Under the pieces are notes generated by a model. The model had not been told where the DNA came from. It made no database searches and saw only the letters and a program-made list of their open reading frames with translations. A DNA stretch of 64,000 nt from the NCBI GenBank assembly GCA_963839175.1, contig CAWIUB010000038.1, positions 29,760 through 93,759 of the forward strand. Reading direction: 5' to 3'. Source of the DNA: CAWIUB01 sp963839175. GTDB lineage: Bacteria > Actinomycetota > Actinomycetes > Mycobacteriales > Jatrophihabitantaceae. The translations under genes and the position numbers were made by a program. Positions 34,903 to 42,618 of the stretch are shown piece after piece; position 1 is the first letter of the stretch, and each line of letters starts with the position of its first letter.

Positions 34903-36125
34903 CAGATTGCCTTTCTAGTGGTGAAGACCCATTCGCGGAACAGGACGAAGCGCAAGACGGTGGCTGCGAGGTTGGCGACGACGAGCACGCACACCTCGAC
35001 GAGCCGCGACGGATGGAGCGTGACGGCGCCGAGCAGCGCCAGCGCGCCGCTCGTCACCGCGAGGCCAAGGCCGAAGACGACCAGGCCCTGAAGCTGATGT
35101 CGGGCGGCCCCATCCCCGCGCACGCCGAAGGTGAATCGACGATTCGCCGCGGTATTGGCGATCGCGGTGAGCAGCAGCGCGGTGAAGTTGGCGGTCTGCG
35201 CGCCCAGCGGATGGCGAAACAACAGAAACAGCAGCAGATACGCGAGCGTGCTCCCGACGCCGACCGCCGCGAACCGCAGGATCTGCCGGGACAGGCTGGG
35301 CGGGACCCCGTTGACGGCGATGGGATTCCGGCCCAGCTGTTGCCGCAGGTCGCGTAGCGGCAAGGCGCCCGTCGCGAGCGCCCGGCCCACGCGGGCGACG
35401 CCGCGCAGGTCGGCCATTGCGGTCGCGACGATGTCGACGCGGCTGTCCGGGTCGTCGACCCAGTCGACCGGGACCTCGGCGATCCGCAAGCCGGCGCGTT
35501 CGGCGAGCACGAGCAGCTCGGTGTCGAAGAACCATCCGGTGTCGTGGACGTGCGGCAGCAGCGCCCGCGCGCACACCGTCCGCATGGCTTTGAAGCCGCA
35601 CTGGGCGTCGGAGAACCGCGCGCCCAGCGTGGCCCGCAGGATCAGGTTGTAGCAGCGGGAGATGAACTCGCGTTTCGGTCCGCGCACCACCCGCGACGTG
35701 CGGCTGAGCCGGCTGCCGATCGCCACGTCGCTGTGCCCGGATATCAGCGGCGCCACCAACGGCAAGAGGGCCGACAGGTCAGTCGACAGGTCGACGTCCA
35801 TGTAGGCCACGACACGGGCGGTGCTCGCAGACCAGGTGTCGTGCAACGCCCGGCCGCGGCCCTTGGCGTCCAGATGCGTTGCGCGCACGAACGGCAGCTC
35901 CTCCGCGAGGCGACGGGCGATTGCCCAGGTGCTGTCGGTGCTTGCGTTATCGGCGATGGTGATCACTGCCGTGAACGGGAATTGTGTGATCAGGAAGTCG
36001 TGCAGCCGATGGACGGTGTCGGCCAGCTCGGCCTCCTCGTTGTAGACCGGCACGACGATCTCGACGTCGACCGTGGGCGACCCGCGTGGGGGCATTACCT
36101 GGGTGTCGTACTCGGCTATGGTCAT
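34902..36125 (-). CDS. Bifunctional GT2 glycosyltransferase/GtrA-like flippase
   Basis: A 407-residue protein. Residues about 20-250 are a GT2 dolichyl-phosphate-sugar-synthase-like domain, with VEIVVPVYNEEAEL, ADNASTDSTW and the metal-binding AYMDVDLSTDL. Residues about 270-400 are a GtrA-type four-helix membrane domain: RFAAVGVGSTLAYLLLFLLF, ANTAANRRFTFG. It probably makes polyprenyl-phosphate sugar and helps move it outward for the GT39 enzymes. The start is at ATG 36125, inside the 4-bp overlap with the ferredoxin gene. Confidence 0.9.
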   Translation of the reverse strand: MTIAEYDTQVMPPRGSPTVDVEIVVPVYNEEAELADTVHRLHDFLITQFPFTAVITIADNASTDSTWAIARRLAEELPFVRATHLDAKGRGRALHDTWSASTARVVAYMDVDLSTDLSALLPLVAPLISGHSDVAIGSRLSRTSRVVRGPKREFISRCYNLILRATLGARFSDAQCGFKAMRTVCARALLPHVHDTGWFFDTELLVLAERAGLRIAEVPVDWVDDPDSRVDIVATAMADLRGVARVGRALATGALPLRDLRQQLGRNPIAVNGVPPSLSRQILRFAAVGVGSTLAYLLLFLLFRHPLGAQTANFTALLLTAIANTAANRRFTFGVRGDGAARHQLQGLVVFGLGLAVTSGALALLGAVTLHPSRLVEVCVLVVANLAATVLRFVLFREWVFTTRKAI

Positions 36126-36325
36126 GACCCGGCCTCCGGGCTGGGTGTTCCACCGCGAAGGGCCAAGGCCGGGCAGACGGCGATCACCCGGCGGGCGTCG
36201 CGGGCTGCGACGTCCCGGTCGGACACGATCGGGAATCCCCACTCGTCGCGGGAGATTCGCCCGGGCAGCAGCTCCGCGCACAGGCCGTGGCCAGCGCAGC
36301 GCGTCCAATCGATCTCGAGTTTCAT
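36122..36325 (-). CDS. Small 3Fe-4S-type ferredoxin
   Basis: A 67-residue protein with CAGHGLCAEL near the N-terminus and AVCPALAL near the C-terminus. This is the three-cysteine pattern of actinobacterial 3Fe-4S ferredoxins of the kind that serve P450s and other reductases. Between the NuoF-like gene and the GT2 gene, overlapping both by 4 bp, it probably carries electrons for the NuoF-like flavoprotein. Confidence 0.88.
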   Translation of the reverse strand: MKLEIDWTRCAGHGLCAELLPGRISRDEWGFPIVSDRDVAARDARRVIAVCPALALRGGTPSPEAGS

Positions 36326-37554
36326 GGCCGGCCGCCGATCGGGAGCAATCCGCGCACCGGGCGGCCGCAGCCACCGCGCTGATGCCAGGCGATCTCTTCT
36401 TGCAGCAGGTGCAGGCCGGACGTGATGAATCGGACCGCGCCGTCGGGGTGGTGGCAGGCGCCTCGTCCGGCCACCGCACGGGCGTGCCCGAACGCGACGC
36501 CGGCCGCCGCGGGGGAACCGTGCCAGAGCGCGCCGACGTCTCGGGCCAGCGCCGGCAGGCCGAACCAGCACGGCCCGCACTGCTGGGCTGACTCGCCCGC
36601 GAGCCAGCCGGTGACCCGGGCCAGCTCGCCCAGCGCACAGGTGGTGTCGTCCAGGACGAGCAGTACGCCCGCGCCGAATGTGCCGCCAGCGTTGGACAAT
36701 CCGGCCCGGCTGAGAGGGAGGTCGCCGATGGGCGCATGGCACGCCCCGTGATACCCGCCGATCACGACGGCCTGCGGGGTTGCTGCGCCCGCTGCCTCGA
36801 GCAGGAGCCCGAGCGGTGTGCCGAACGGGATCTCGACCACGCCCGGTCGGGCCACCGCGCCGCCGACGGTCAGCAGCGTCGTGCCGGGCTCGGCGTACGT
36901 ACCGGTGTTGCGGTAACCGGCCGCGCCGACCCGCAGCAGCACCGCGACCTGGGCGAACGTTTCGACGTTGGACAGCACGACGCCGTGTTGTGTTGCGTGC
37001 ACGCGCCGTCCTGGCGGCTTCGCCGGGCCGCCGTCCAGGGCCCGCAGCAGGGCCCGGCCCTCGCCGGCGACGAACCCGCCGCCGATCACGATCACGTGGA
37101 CGGCCCGGCCATCAGGGCGTTGGGCCGCGGCCTCTCGCACGCTCGCCTCGGTCACCGGATCGTGCACCGCGACCTCGACGCCGCGGGCGCCGAGTGCCGC
37201 CGCGACGGCGAGGGCGCCGTCCAGCACCAGGTGCGGGCTGCGGCGCAGCAGGGTGCGGTCCTTCCAGCTGGCCGGCTCTCCTTCGCAGCCGTTCACGACG
37301 ATCCGCGCCCGGTTGCCTGCAGGCAGGGCGCGCAGCTTGGCCGCAAACGGGAAGCCTGCGCCGCCGCGCCCGGCCAGCGCCGCGCTGTCGAGCAGGTCGA
37401 GAAGCCGGGGCAGGCCGACTGCGGGCAATGGCCCGTGGGCAGCCAGATGTGCCGTCAGGTCGAGGGGTTCCTGCCGGTCGAGCCCCGCCAGCAGGCGCGG
37501 CGCGCCGACGGCCCACGTTCCGCGGATCTCCGGCCGAGCCAAGGTGGCTGTCAT
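36322..37554 (-). CDS. NuoF-like flavoprotein (NADH dehydrogenase 51-kDa/SLBB family)
   Basis: A 410-residue protein with the FMN/NADH-binding fold of complex I subunit F: LAGRGGAGFPFAAKL at about residue 66, NGCEGEPASWKDRTL, LSNVETFAQVAVLL. An SLBB segment (GTTLLTVGGAVARPGVVEIP) and a C-terminal Fe-S region follow: GESAQQCGPCWFGLPAL, then GACHHPDG. Ala replaces the first Cys of the usual CxxCxxC, leaving three Cys in view. It is not part of a nuo operon. Together with the ferredoxin and haem-b protein it suggests a small NAD(P)H-linked electron-transfer chain. Confidence 0.85.
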   Translation of the reverse strand: MTATLARPEIRGTWAVGAPRLLAGLDRQEPLDLTAHLAAHGPLPAVGLPRLLDLLDSAALAGRGGAGFPFAAKLRALPAGNRARIVVNGCEGEPASWKDRTLLRRSPHLVLDGALAVAAALGARGVEVAVHDPVTEASVREAAAQRPDGRAVHVIVIGGGFVAGEGRALLRALDGGPAKPPGRRVHATQHGVVLSNVETFAQVAVLLRVGAAGYRNTGTYAEPGTTLLTVGGAVARPGVVEIPFGTPLGLLLEAAGAATPQAVVIGGYHGACHAPIGDLPLSRAGLSNAGGTFGAGVLLVLDDTTCALGELARVTGWLAGESAQQCGPCWFGLPALARDVGALWHGSPAAAGVAFGHARAVAGRGACHHPDGAVRFITSGLHLLQEEIAWHQRGGCGRPVRGLLPIGGRP

Positions 37555-38117
37555 CGGACCGGCTCCATGGCAGTTCGGACGGTCGCTCCGCGGGAGACCG
37601 AGACGAGCCGGGCCGTCACGGCTGCGAGCACCCCGACGAGGCAGCCGACGAAGATCAGGTTGACCCAGCCGGTGCCGACGTCGGTCCCGGACTTGAGGCC
37701 GTGCACGATCGCGAGCGCCCAGGCGCCGTAGGACAGCTGGTGCAGCCGACGCCAGACTCGTACCGCCTGAACGGATTCGGCGAGCCTTCCGCGCGCCAGG
37801 CCGAGCGCGGTCACGCCGAGCATCAGGTACAGGGCGAGCGTGCCGAGGCCGACCCACAGCGGTCGGTAGCCAGACGTGAAGGGCACGACGGCGCCGAGCA
37901 GACCGACATTCGCCTTGGAATCCAGCACGATCGCCGTGACGTGCAGCGCGAGCAGGCCGATGCCGAGCACGGCCACCGAGCGGTGGGCGTATTGGACGAT
38001 CACCCGTCGCGCTGCGTTCCGCGACGGCAGCGACACGAGCGCACCGAGCGCCGTCGCCACGCTGAGGGCGATCAGGGCCGCCAGCGCCGCACCCCGGGCG
38101 GTGTACCAGAGCGTCAT
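37551..38117 (-). CDS. Ferric-reductase-like transmembrane haem-b protein
   Basis: A 188-residue protein with about five helices. Histidines for two b haems are visible in QYAHRSVAVLGIGLLALHV and in RRLHQLSYGAWALAIVHG. It has no flavin or NAD domain, so it must receive electrons from partners, presumably the NuoF-like protein and the ferredoxin encoded next. It overlaps apbE by one base (TGATG) and the NuoF-like gene by 4 bp. Confidence 0.85.
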   Translation of the reverse strand: MTLWYTARGAALAALIALSVATALGALVSLPSRNAARRVIVQYAHRSVAVLGIGLLALHVTAIVLDSKANVGLLGAVVPFTSGYRPLWVGLGTLALYLMLGVTALGLARGRLAESVQAVRVWRRLHQLSYGAWALAIVHGLKSGTDVGTGWVNLIFVGCLVGVLAAVTARLVSVSRGATVRTAMEPVR

Positions 38118-39025
38118 CACGCCACCGCCGTCAGCGCGTGGGTGGGCCAGCCGGCAGTGGCATACACGTAACCGTCACGATCGACCAGGCGGGCCGCGAT
38201 GTGCCGTTGCGTCAGCCAGGGCACGGCTTGCTCGCCCAGCACGATCGCCGCCGTGCTGGCGGTATTGGCGGCCAGCGCCGATTGGCTGTGCACCGACACG
38301 GTGCGCCACACCTCGGTGGCCGGCATCCCGGTGCGCGGATCGACGATGTGGTGGATGGGCTGGCCGCCTCTCGTCCACCGGCGCGCCGTGGTGGTGGAGG
38401 TCGTCAGACCGCCGTGCCGCAGCGTCACGTCTTGACCGTCCTGTGCCTCCCGCTCGGCGACCCGTATACGCCAGCCGCCAGGACGATCGCCGGCGACCGC
38501 GACGTCCCCGCCGATCTCGACCAGCACCGCGGTGTGATGCCGGCGGGCGAGAACGCGTGCCGCGAGGTCGGCCGTGTGTGCCTTGGCCGTGGCCCCGAGA
38601 TCGAGTGCGGTACCGAGCGGCACGGTCAGCAGGCCGGCCTCGCGGTCCAGCCGAACGTCATGCCAATCGGCCCGTGGCGCGATCGGCTGCAGCGCCGGGC
38701 CGAGCGGCTCGATCGCGCTGATGTCCCGGTCGTAGCCGATGCGTCGCATGGCCAGGCCCACGGTCGGGTCGACCGCGCCGCCGGTCACCGACGCAGCGTC
38801 GAGCGCTGCGTGGACGTAGTCGACCAGCAACGCGGGAATCGGGGTGGGGCGTCCCGCGTTGGCGTTGGCTCGACAGAGCGCGGAGTCAGGACGGAATCGG
38901 CTCGCGATCGTGTCGACCAACCCCAGCATCGAGGTCAGCTCAGCGGCCGCCGCGGGCAGCGCCCGCCGGTCGGCCACCACGAGGCGGACCGTGCAGCTCC
39001 AGGTGCGCATGAGGTAGTCGTTCAT
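38117..39025 (-). CDS. apbE: FAD:protein FMN transferase (ApbE)
   Basis: A 302-residue ApbE-family enzyme that attaches FMN covalently to threonine of target proteins outside the membrane. Motifs are SRFRPDSALCRAN, the cofactor region ALDLGATAKAHTADLAA, EIGGDVAVAG and HHIVDPRTGMPATEVWRTVSV. No signal peptide is obvious. No protein with an FMN-binding acceptor domain is encoded in the window. The upstream 114-residue protein resembles only the N-terminal anchor of such acceptors. It overlaps both neighbours. Confidence 0.92.
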   Translation of the reverse strand: MNDYLMRTWSCTVRLVVADRRALPAAAAELTSMLGLVDTIASRFRPDSALCRANANAGRPTPIPALLVDYVHAALDAASVTGGAVDPTVGLAMRRIGYDRDISAIEPLGPALQPIAPRADWHDVRLDREAGLLTVPLGTALDLGATAKAHTADLAARVLARRHHTAVLVEIGGDVAVAGDRPGGWRIRVAEREAQDGQDVTLRHGGLTTSTTTARRWTRGGQPIHHIVDPRTGMPATEVWRTVSVHSQSALAANTASTAAIVLGEQAVPWLTQRHIAARLVDRDGYVYATAGWPTHALTAVA

Positions 39026-39366
39026 GATCCGTTGCTCCCGCCGCTGGTGCTGCCGCCCTGGGTGGCGGCGCCGATTCCGCTGGTGTCGGACGAGGAGGAC
39101 GACGACGCCGTGGTGGGCGCCGAGCTGGCGGTGGCGGGCGAGGTCGTCGTGCTGGTCGTCGCGCTACTGGCGCTGGCGCTGGTTGTCGGCGCGACCGTCG
39201 CGGTGGACGTCGAGTTAGTCGCCCGCGCCGAGCTCGTCACGCCGGCGATGAGCGTTCCGGCGAGGGTGGCACCAGCGGCGGCCACGCCAGCCGCAGCGAT
39301 GCTGGCCTTGCGCAGCACGGGATTGCGTCGCTCGCGGCGGTGGTCAGGTGGAGGCGTTGTGTTCAT
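39022..39366 (-). CDS. Ser/Thr-rich membrane-anchored protein, possible truncated FMN-acceptor
   Basis: A 114-residue protein: a basic N-terminus, one hydrophobic helix (ASIAAAGVAAAGATLAGTLIAG), then about 70 residues almost wholly Ser, Thr, Ala and Gly. It heads the minus-strand operon and overlaps apbE by 4 bp. In related actinobacterial clusters the gene here usually carries a C-terminal FMN-binding domain. That domain is absent and the protein ends in GGSTSGGSNGS. The dense Ser/Thr tail would also be a natural substrate for the glycosyltransferases encoded downstream. Both ideas are inference. Confidence 0.7.
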   Translation of the reverse strand: MNTTPPPDHRRERRNPVLRKASIAAAGVAAAGATLAGTLIAGVTSSARATNSTSTATVAPTTSASASSATTSTTTSPATASSAPTTASSSSSSDTSGIGAATQGGSTSGGSNGS

Positions 39367-39412
39367 ACCGACGACGATCGCCGGACCGGGCTCAGCCGCG
39401 TGTCACGCGACC

Positions 39413-39429
39413 CTCAAGGTCACCTCAAG
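39413..39429. promoter_or_regulatory. Direct repeat, possible response-regulator site
   Basis: CTCAAG occurs at 39413-39418 and 39424-39429, 11 bp apart, in CTCAAGGTCACCTCAAG. Direct repeats one helical turn apart are typical of OmpR/PhoB-type regulators. It is 47 bp upstream of the first gene of the redox-glycosylation operon, and an OmpR-type system lies nearby. Confidence 0.4.
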
Positions 39430-39469
39430 TCCAGGTGAGCGCATCCTGTGCCGCCCGACCCGACGGCGA

Positions 39470-39883
39470 TCAAACCGCGGCCAGATCGACCACTCGCGCG
39501 TCGGTCCGGGCGAAGTCGTCGCCGACGCAGAGGATCGGCAGCCTGGTGTGGGCGGCGAGTGCGTAGGTGAAGCAATCCCCGAAGTTCAGCCCAGCGCGAT
39601 GCCGGCCCTTGCCGAATCGGCGCCATGCCTCGAGCGCGAGCTGGGCCATCGAGCCATCGACGGCAGCCACGTCCATGCTGTTCACGAATCGCTCGATCTC
39701 GCTGCGCCCCCGAGTGCCACGGCGAGACTCCGCCACAATGCCCAGTTCCACGACCGTTGCGGCGGACATCAGGCGAAGCGGCGCCTCGGTGAATGCACGT
39801 AGCAGAGCGGGCGCGCGGGGTTCAACAAGCAGAATGGACATGACGGCCGACGTATCCACGACGAGCGGGCCGCCTGCCGTCAC
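39470..39883 (-). CDS. vapC: VapC-type PIN-domain toxin
   Basis: A 137-residue PIN-domain ribonuclease. Acidic catalytic residues are in LVVDTSAVMSIL, the Glu of TVVELGIVAE and the Asp of GLNFGDCFTYALA with DDFARTD. GTG 39883 overlaps the antitoxin gene by 4 bp. The RNA target is unknown. Confidence 0.92.
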   Translation of the reverse strand: MTAGGPLVVDTSAVMSILLVEPRAPALLRAFTEAPLRLMSAATVVELGIVAESRRGTRGRSEIERFVNSMDVAAVDGSMAQLALEAWRRFGKGRHRAGLNFGDCFTYALAAHTRLPILCVGDDFARTDARVVDLAAV

Positions 39884-40131
39884 GCCGGGACGCCGTGTTC
39901 GTCGTAGCCGATGATCTCCTCGTCGGTGCGGGTATCGAGCACAGGCAGTGCGCTGAATCGCTGCGCCGCGGCCATGAGTTCGTCAAACAGGCTTGGGCCG
40001 GCCCGCAGCCGCTCACGCTCGAGCCGCTCCCGCAGTGCGACGGTAACGGCTTCGGTCAGGCTCTCGCCGGTCTGCGCGGCGAGTTCGCGCACCAGCCGGT
40101 CTGCCTCATCGTTCTTGATGCTGAACGCCAT
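39880..40131 (-). CDS. vapB: VapB-type antitoxin
   Basis: An 83-residue protein with an N-terminal ribbon-helix-helix-like segment (MAFSIKNDEADRLVRELA, GESLTEAVTVALRERLER). A C-terminal toxin-binding tail (LPVLDTRTDEEIIGYDEHG) follows. It is the partner of the VapC gene just downstream. Its start is 2 bp from an inverted repeat that may be its operator. Confidence 0.92.
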   Translation of the reverse strand: MAFSIKNDEADRLVRELAAQTGESLTEAVTVALRERLERERLRAGPSLFDELMAAAQRFSALPVLDTRTDEEIIGYDEHGVPA

Positions 40132-40132
40132 G

Positions 40133-40156
40133 CTAGAAGCATAGCGTCGGTTCTAG
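40133..40156. promoter_or_regulatory. Inverted repeat at the vapB promoter
   Basis: CTAGAA (40133-40138) and TTCTAG (40151-40156) form an inverted repeat immediately upstream of the vapB start. VapB proteins commonly autoregulate through such sites. It overlaps the last codons of the histidine kinase gene. Confidence 0.4.
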
Positions 40157-41504
40157 AACGGTGGTCGCTGCGGGGCGCCCAGCAGCAGGGTGACCTGGGC
40201 GCCACCGCGGGGTGATAGGCTCACCGACATCGAGCCGCCGCTCGCCTCGGCGCAGCTGCGCGCGATCGAGAGGCCCAGGCCGGTCGAGCCGCGGTCGCTG
40301 CGCCCGCGTTCACCCGCCCCGTCGGGAAGGCCAGGCCCGTCGTCCGCCACGACGAGCCGAGCGCCGCCGTCGTGAGCGTCCAGCGTGACGCCGAACGCGG
40401 TGCCGTCGGGGGTATGGGCGATGACGTTCTCGATCAACGCGTCGACGGCGGCGGCCAGGTCCTCGGCCGAGGCCCGCACCAGCAGCGGGGCATCAGGCAG
40501 CGCGACCGTGCGGGCCCGTTCCTGCTCGTCGGTGAGCGCCGACCAGAACGTCACCCGGTCGCGGACGACGGATGTGGCATCGGCGGATGGCATCCGACCC
40601 TCGCGCTGTGGGCGCCGCGCCGAGTGGATCACCGCCGTGAGGGTGCGTTCGACCGACGACACCTGCTCGCCGATCCGCTCCCGCTCGGCCGGATCGCGCA
40701 GCGACTCGGCCTCCAGCCGCAGCGCGGTGAGTGGTGTCCGCACCCGTGGGACATATCGGCCACCGTCTCGCGCTCGTCGGCGATCAGCTCGTCGATGCGG
40801 TCGGCGAGCTGGTTGAGCGAGACGCCCACCTCGGCCACCTCGGGTGGGCCGCCCTCGGGGGCGCGCGCCGTGACGTCGCCGGCCTTGATCCGTTGCGCCG
40901 TCTCGGCCGTGCGGGTCAGCGGACGCACGATGCGCCGGGTGAGCAGCTCGCCGCCCAGCGCGCCGACGACCAGCAGCGCGGCGCTGCCGCCCGCGAGCAG
41001 CGTCCACCAGCCCACCTCGCCGGCGTGCAAAGCGCCGTCCGAGACGAACACCTCGATGTGGTACGGCCCTTGCGTCGTCGCCACGGTCAGCTCGGCGACC
41101 TGCCCGCCTGGCACCGGATTCAGCTGCGCAGCGGCGCGGTCCGCGCCGCCTCCGCCGCCGGGTCCGTTGCCGAGCGGCCCGCCGCCTGCACCTCCCTCGC
41201 CGTTGGGGGCCTCCGACGACGCGTTGCCCTGACCGGGGGACGTGGTGCCGAGCACAGTCCCGTCCGGCAGCCGCACCGACGTGCGGTGGTCGGCGTTCTG
41301 CGGTAGCGAGGCGACGTACGACTCCAGCGCGGCCACGCTGGGCGCGCTTCGCACGAACAGTGCGACGCTGTTCGCCTGGTCGATCGTGCTGCGCTCGGCG
41401 CGCTGGGTCACCGCGGACGGGATCAAGATCGCGAGTGGGATGGCGAACGCCAGGACGACGAGCGCCGTCATGCCGACGACGAGCAGCAGGATGCGCCGGC
41501 GCAT
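40153..41504 (-). pseudogene. HAMP-domain sensor histidine kinase, frameshifted at the H-box
   Basis: The N-terminal part (from ATG 41504) has a transmembrane helix, a sensor loop with a Gly-rich stretch, a second helix, a HAMP domain and ERETVADMSH. There the frame breaks at about 40744-40750. Adding one base restores SHRVRTPLTALRLEAESL, the phosphorylated H-box, and then the ATPase domain: DALIENVIAHTPDGTAFGVT, VVADDGPGLPDG, GSTGLGLSIAR. The repaired length is 450 residues. As written the kinase would end without a catalytic domain. Its gene starts 1 bp after the response-regulator stop. Confidence 0.88.
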
Positions 41505-41505
41505 C

Positions 41506-42211
41506 TCAGGCCGTTGCCGCGGGAGCTACCAGGCGCACGCCCACTCCGCGGACGCTGTGCAGGTACCGTGGCTCGCTCGCGGTCTCGCCCAGCTTGCGGC
41601 GCAGCCAGGACAGGTGCACGTCGACGGTGCGGTCGGATCCGCCCCAGGCCAGCTGCCATACCTCGGCAAGCAAGTCGCGTTTGCTGACCACCTCGCCTGC
41701 CCGCCGGGCCAGGGCCAGCAGCAGGTCGAACTCCTTGCGCGCCAGCTCGACGGGCCGTCCGTCGACGGTGACCTCCCGGCTGCGGGTGTCGATCGACAGG
41801 CCGCCGACCGTGATCACCGGATCCCGTGATCACCGGATCCTCGTCGGTGCGGCCGGCGCGCCGCATGACGGCGCGGATGCGCGCGTTCAGCTGCGCCGCG
41901 GTGAACGGCTTGATCACGTAGTCGTCGGCCCCCAGGTCGAGCAGCCGGACGATCTCCGTCTCCTCGTCGCGCGCGGTGGCGATGATCGTCGGCACGTCGC
42001 TGACGCTGCGCAGCATGGACAGCACGTCGGCGCCGTCAATGTCGGGCAGCCCGAGGTCGAGCAGCAGCACGTCCGGTTTCTGGGCGACCGCGGCAGACAA
42101 TGCCGACATGCCTGTGCCCACCGAATTCACGGTGTGCCCGTGCTCGTGCAGCGACCGCATCAGCGCGGTGCGGATCTCCGGGTCGTCCTCGGCGAGCAGA
42201 ATCTGGGCCAC
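41506..42211 (-). pseudogene. OmpR-family response regulator disrupted by a 16-bp tandem duplication
   Basis: The receiver domain is intact from GTG 42211: QILLAEDDPEIRTALM, the phospho-acceptor in VLLLDLGLPDIDG, and DYVIKPFTAAQLNARIRAVM with the conserved Lys. The winged-helix output domain lies in another frame: GGLSIDTRSREVTVDG, ELARKEFDLLLALARRAGEV, RTVDVHLSWLRRKLGE. Between them, bases 41809-41840 are two exact copies of a 16-bp unit. Deleting one copy gives a perfect 229-residue regulator. In the present form the DNA-binding domain is not translated. Confidence 0.92.
41809..41840. repeat. Exact 16-bp tandem duplication in the response regulator
   Basis: CGTGATCACCGGATCC occurs at 41809-41824 and again at 41825-41840 with no mismatch. 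Each unit contains the palindromes GTGATCAC and GGATCC. Because 16 is not a multiple of three, it shifts the reading frame at the linker of the response regulator. Confidence 0.98.
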
Positions 42212-42216
42212 GGCCG

Positions 42217-42588
42217 CTATCGGCCCGGCTCGTCGCCCTGGTCCGGGTGTTCGCGGCGCACCTGGTCGCCGAGACGGCGCAGGAAATCCGGGTCGTCGTC
42301 CGGGGCGGTCGAGCGGCTCGGCAACTTTCCACCAGCACTGCCGCCACCCCCGAACCGGCCGATCATGCGCTGCGGCAAGCCGGCCTTGGCGCCCGCCGCG
42401 GCGCGCGGACGTCCGAACAGGAACCAGGCGATCGCGCCCAGGTCGACGAAGAGCAGCACGATGATTACCCACACCGCCTTGGGCAGGTAGCGGATGCGTT
42501 CGGCCGGCGCGGTGAGCGAGTCGAAGATGGCCCAGAGCCACAAGGCGATGGCGACGAGGCTGAGCAGACCACCGAACCGGATCAGCAT
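42217..42588 (-). CDS. PLDc_N (phospholipase D nuclease N-terminal-like) membrane protein
   Basis: A 123-residue protein with two transmembrane helices (LLSLVAIALWLWAIFDSL and AVWVIIVLLFVDLGAIAWFLFG) in the PLDc_N arrangement, then a hydrophilic tail. This short family is common in actinobacteria. No enzymatic domain is present and the function is unknown. It precedes the response-regulator gene by 5 bp on the same strand. Confidence 0.85.
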   Translation of the reverse strand: MLIRFGGLLSLVAIALWLWAIFDSLTAPAERIRYLPKAVWVIIVLLFVDLGAIAWFLFGRPRAAAGAKAGLPQRMIGRFGGGGSAGGKLPSRSTAPDDDPDFLRRLGDQVRREHPDQGDEPGR

Positions 42589-42618
42589 GGGTCAAGAGTA
42601 GGCCGGGATACTAGCGGA

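Noticed and set aside
36736..38171. Plus-strand frames opposite the NuoF-like and haem-b genes
   Set aside because: They are Arg/Pro-rich antisense shadows without motifs.
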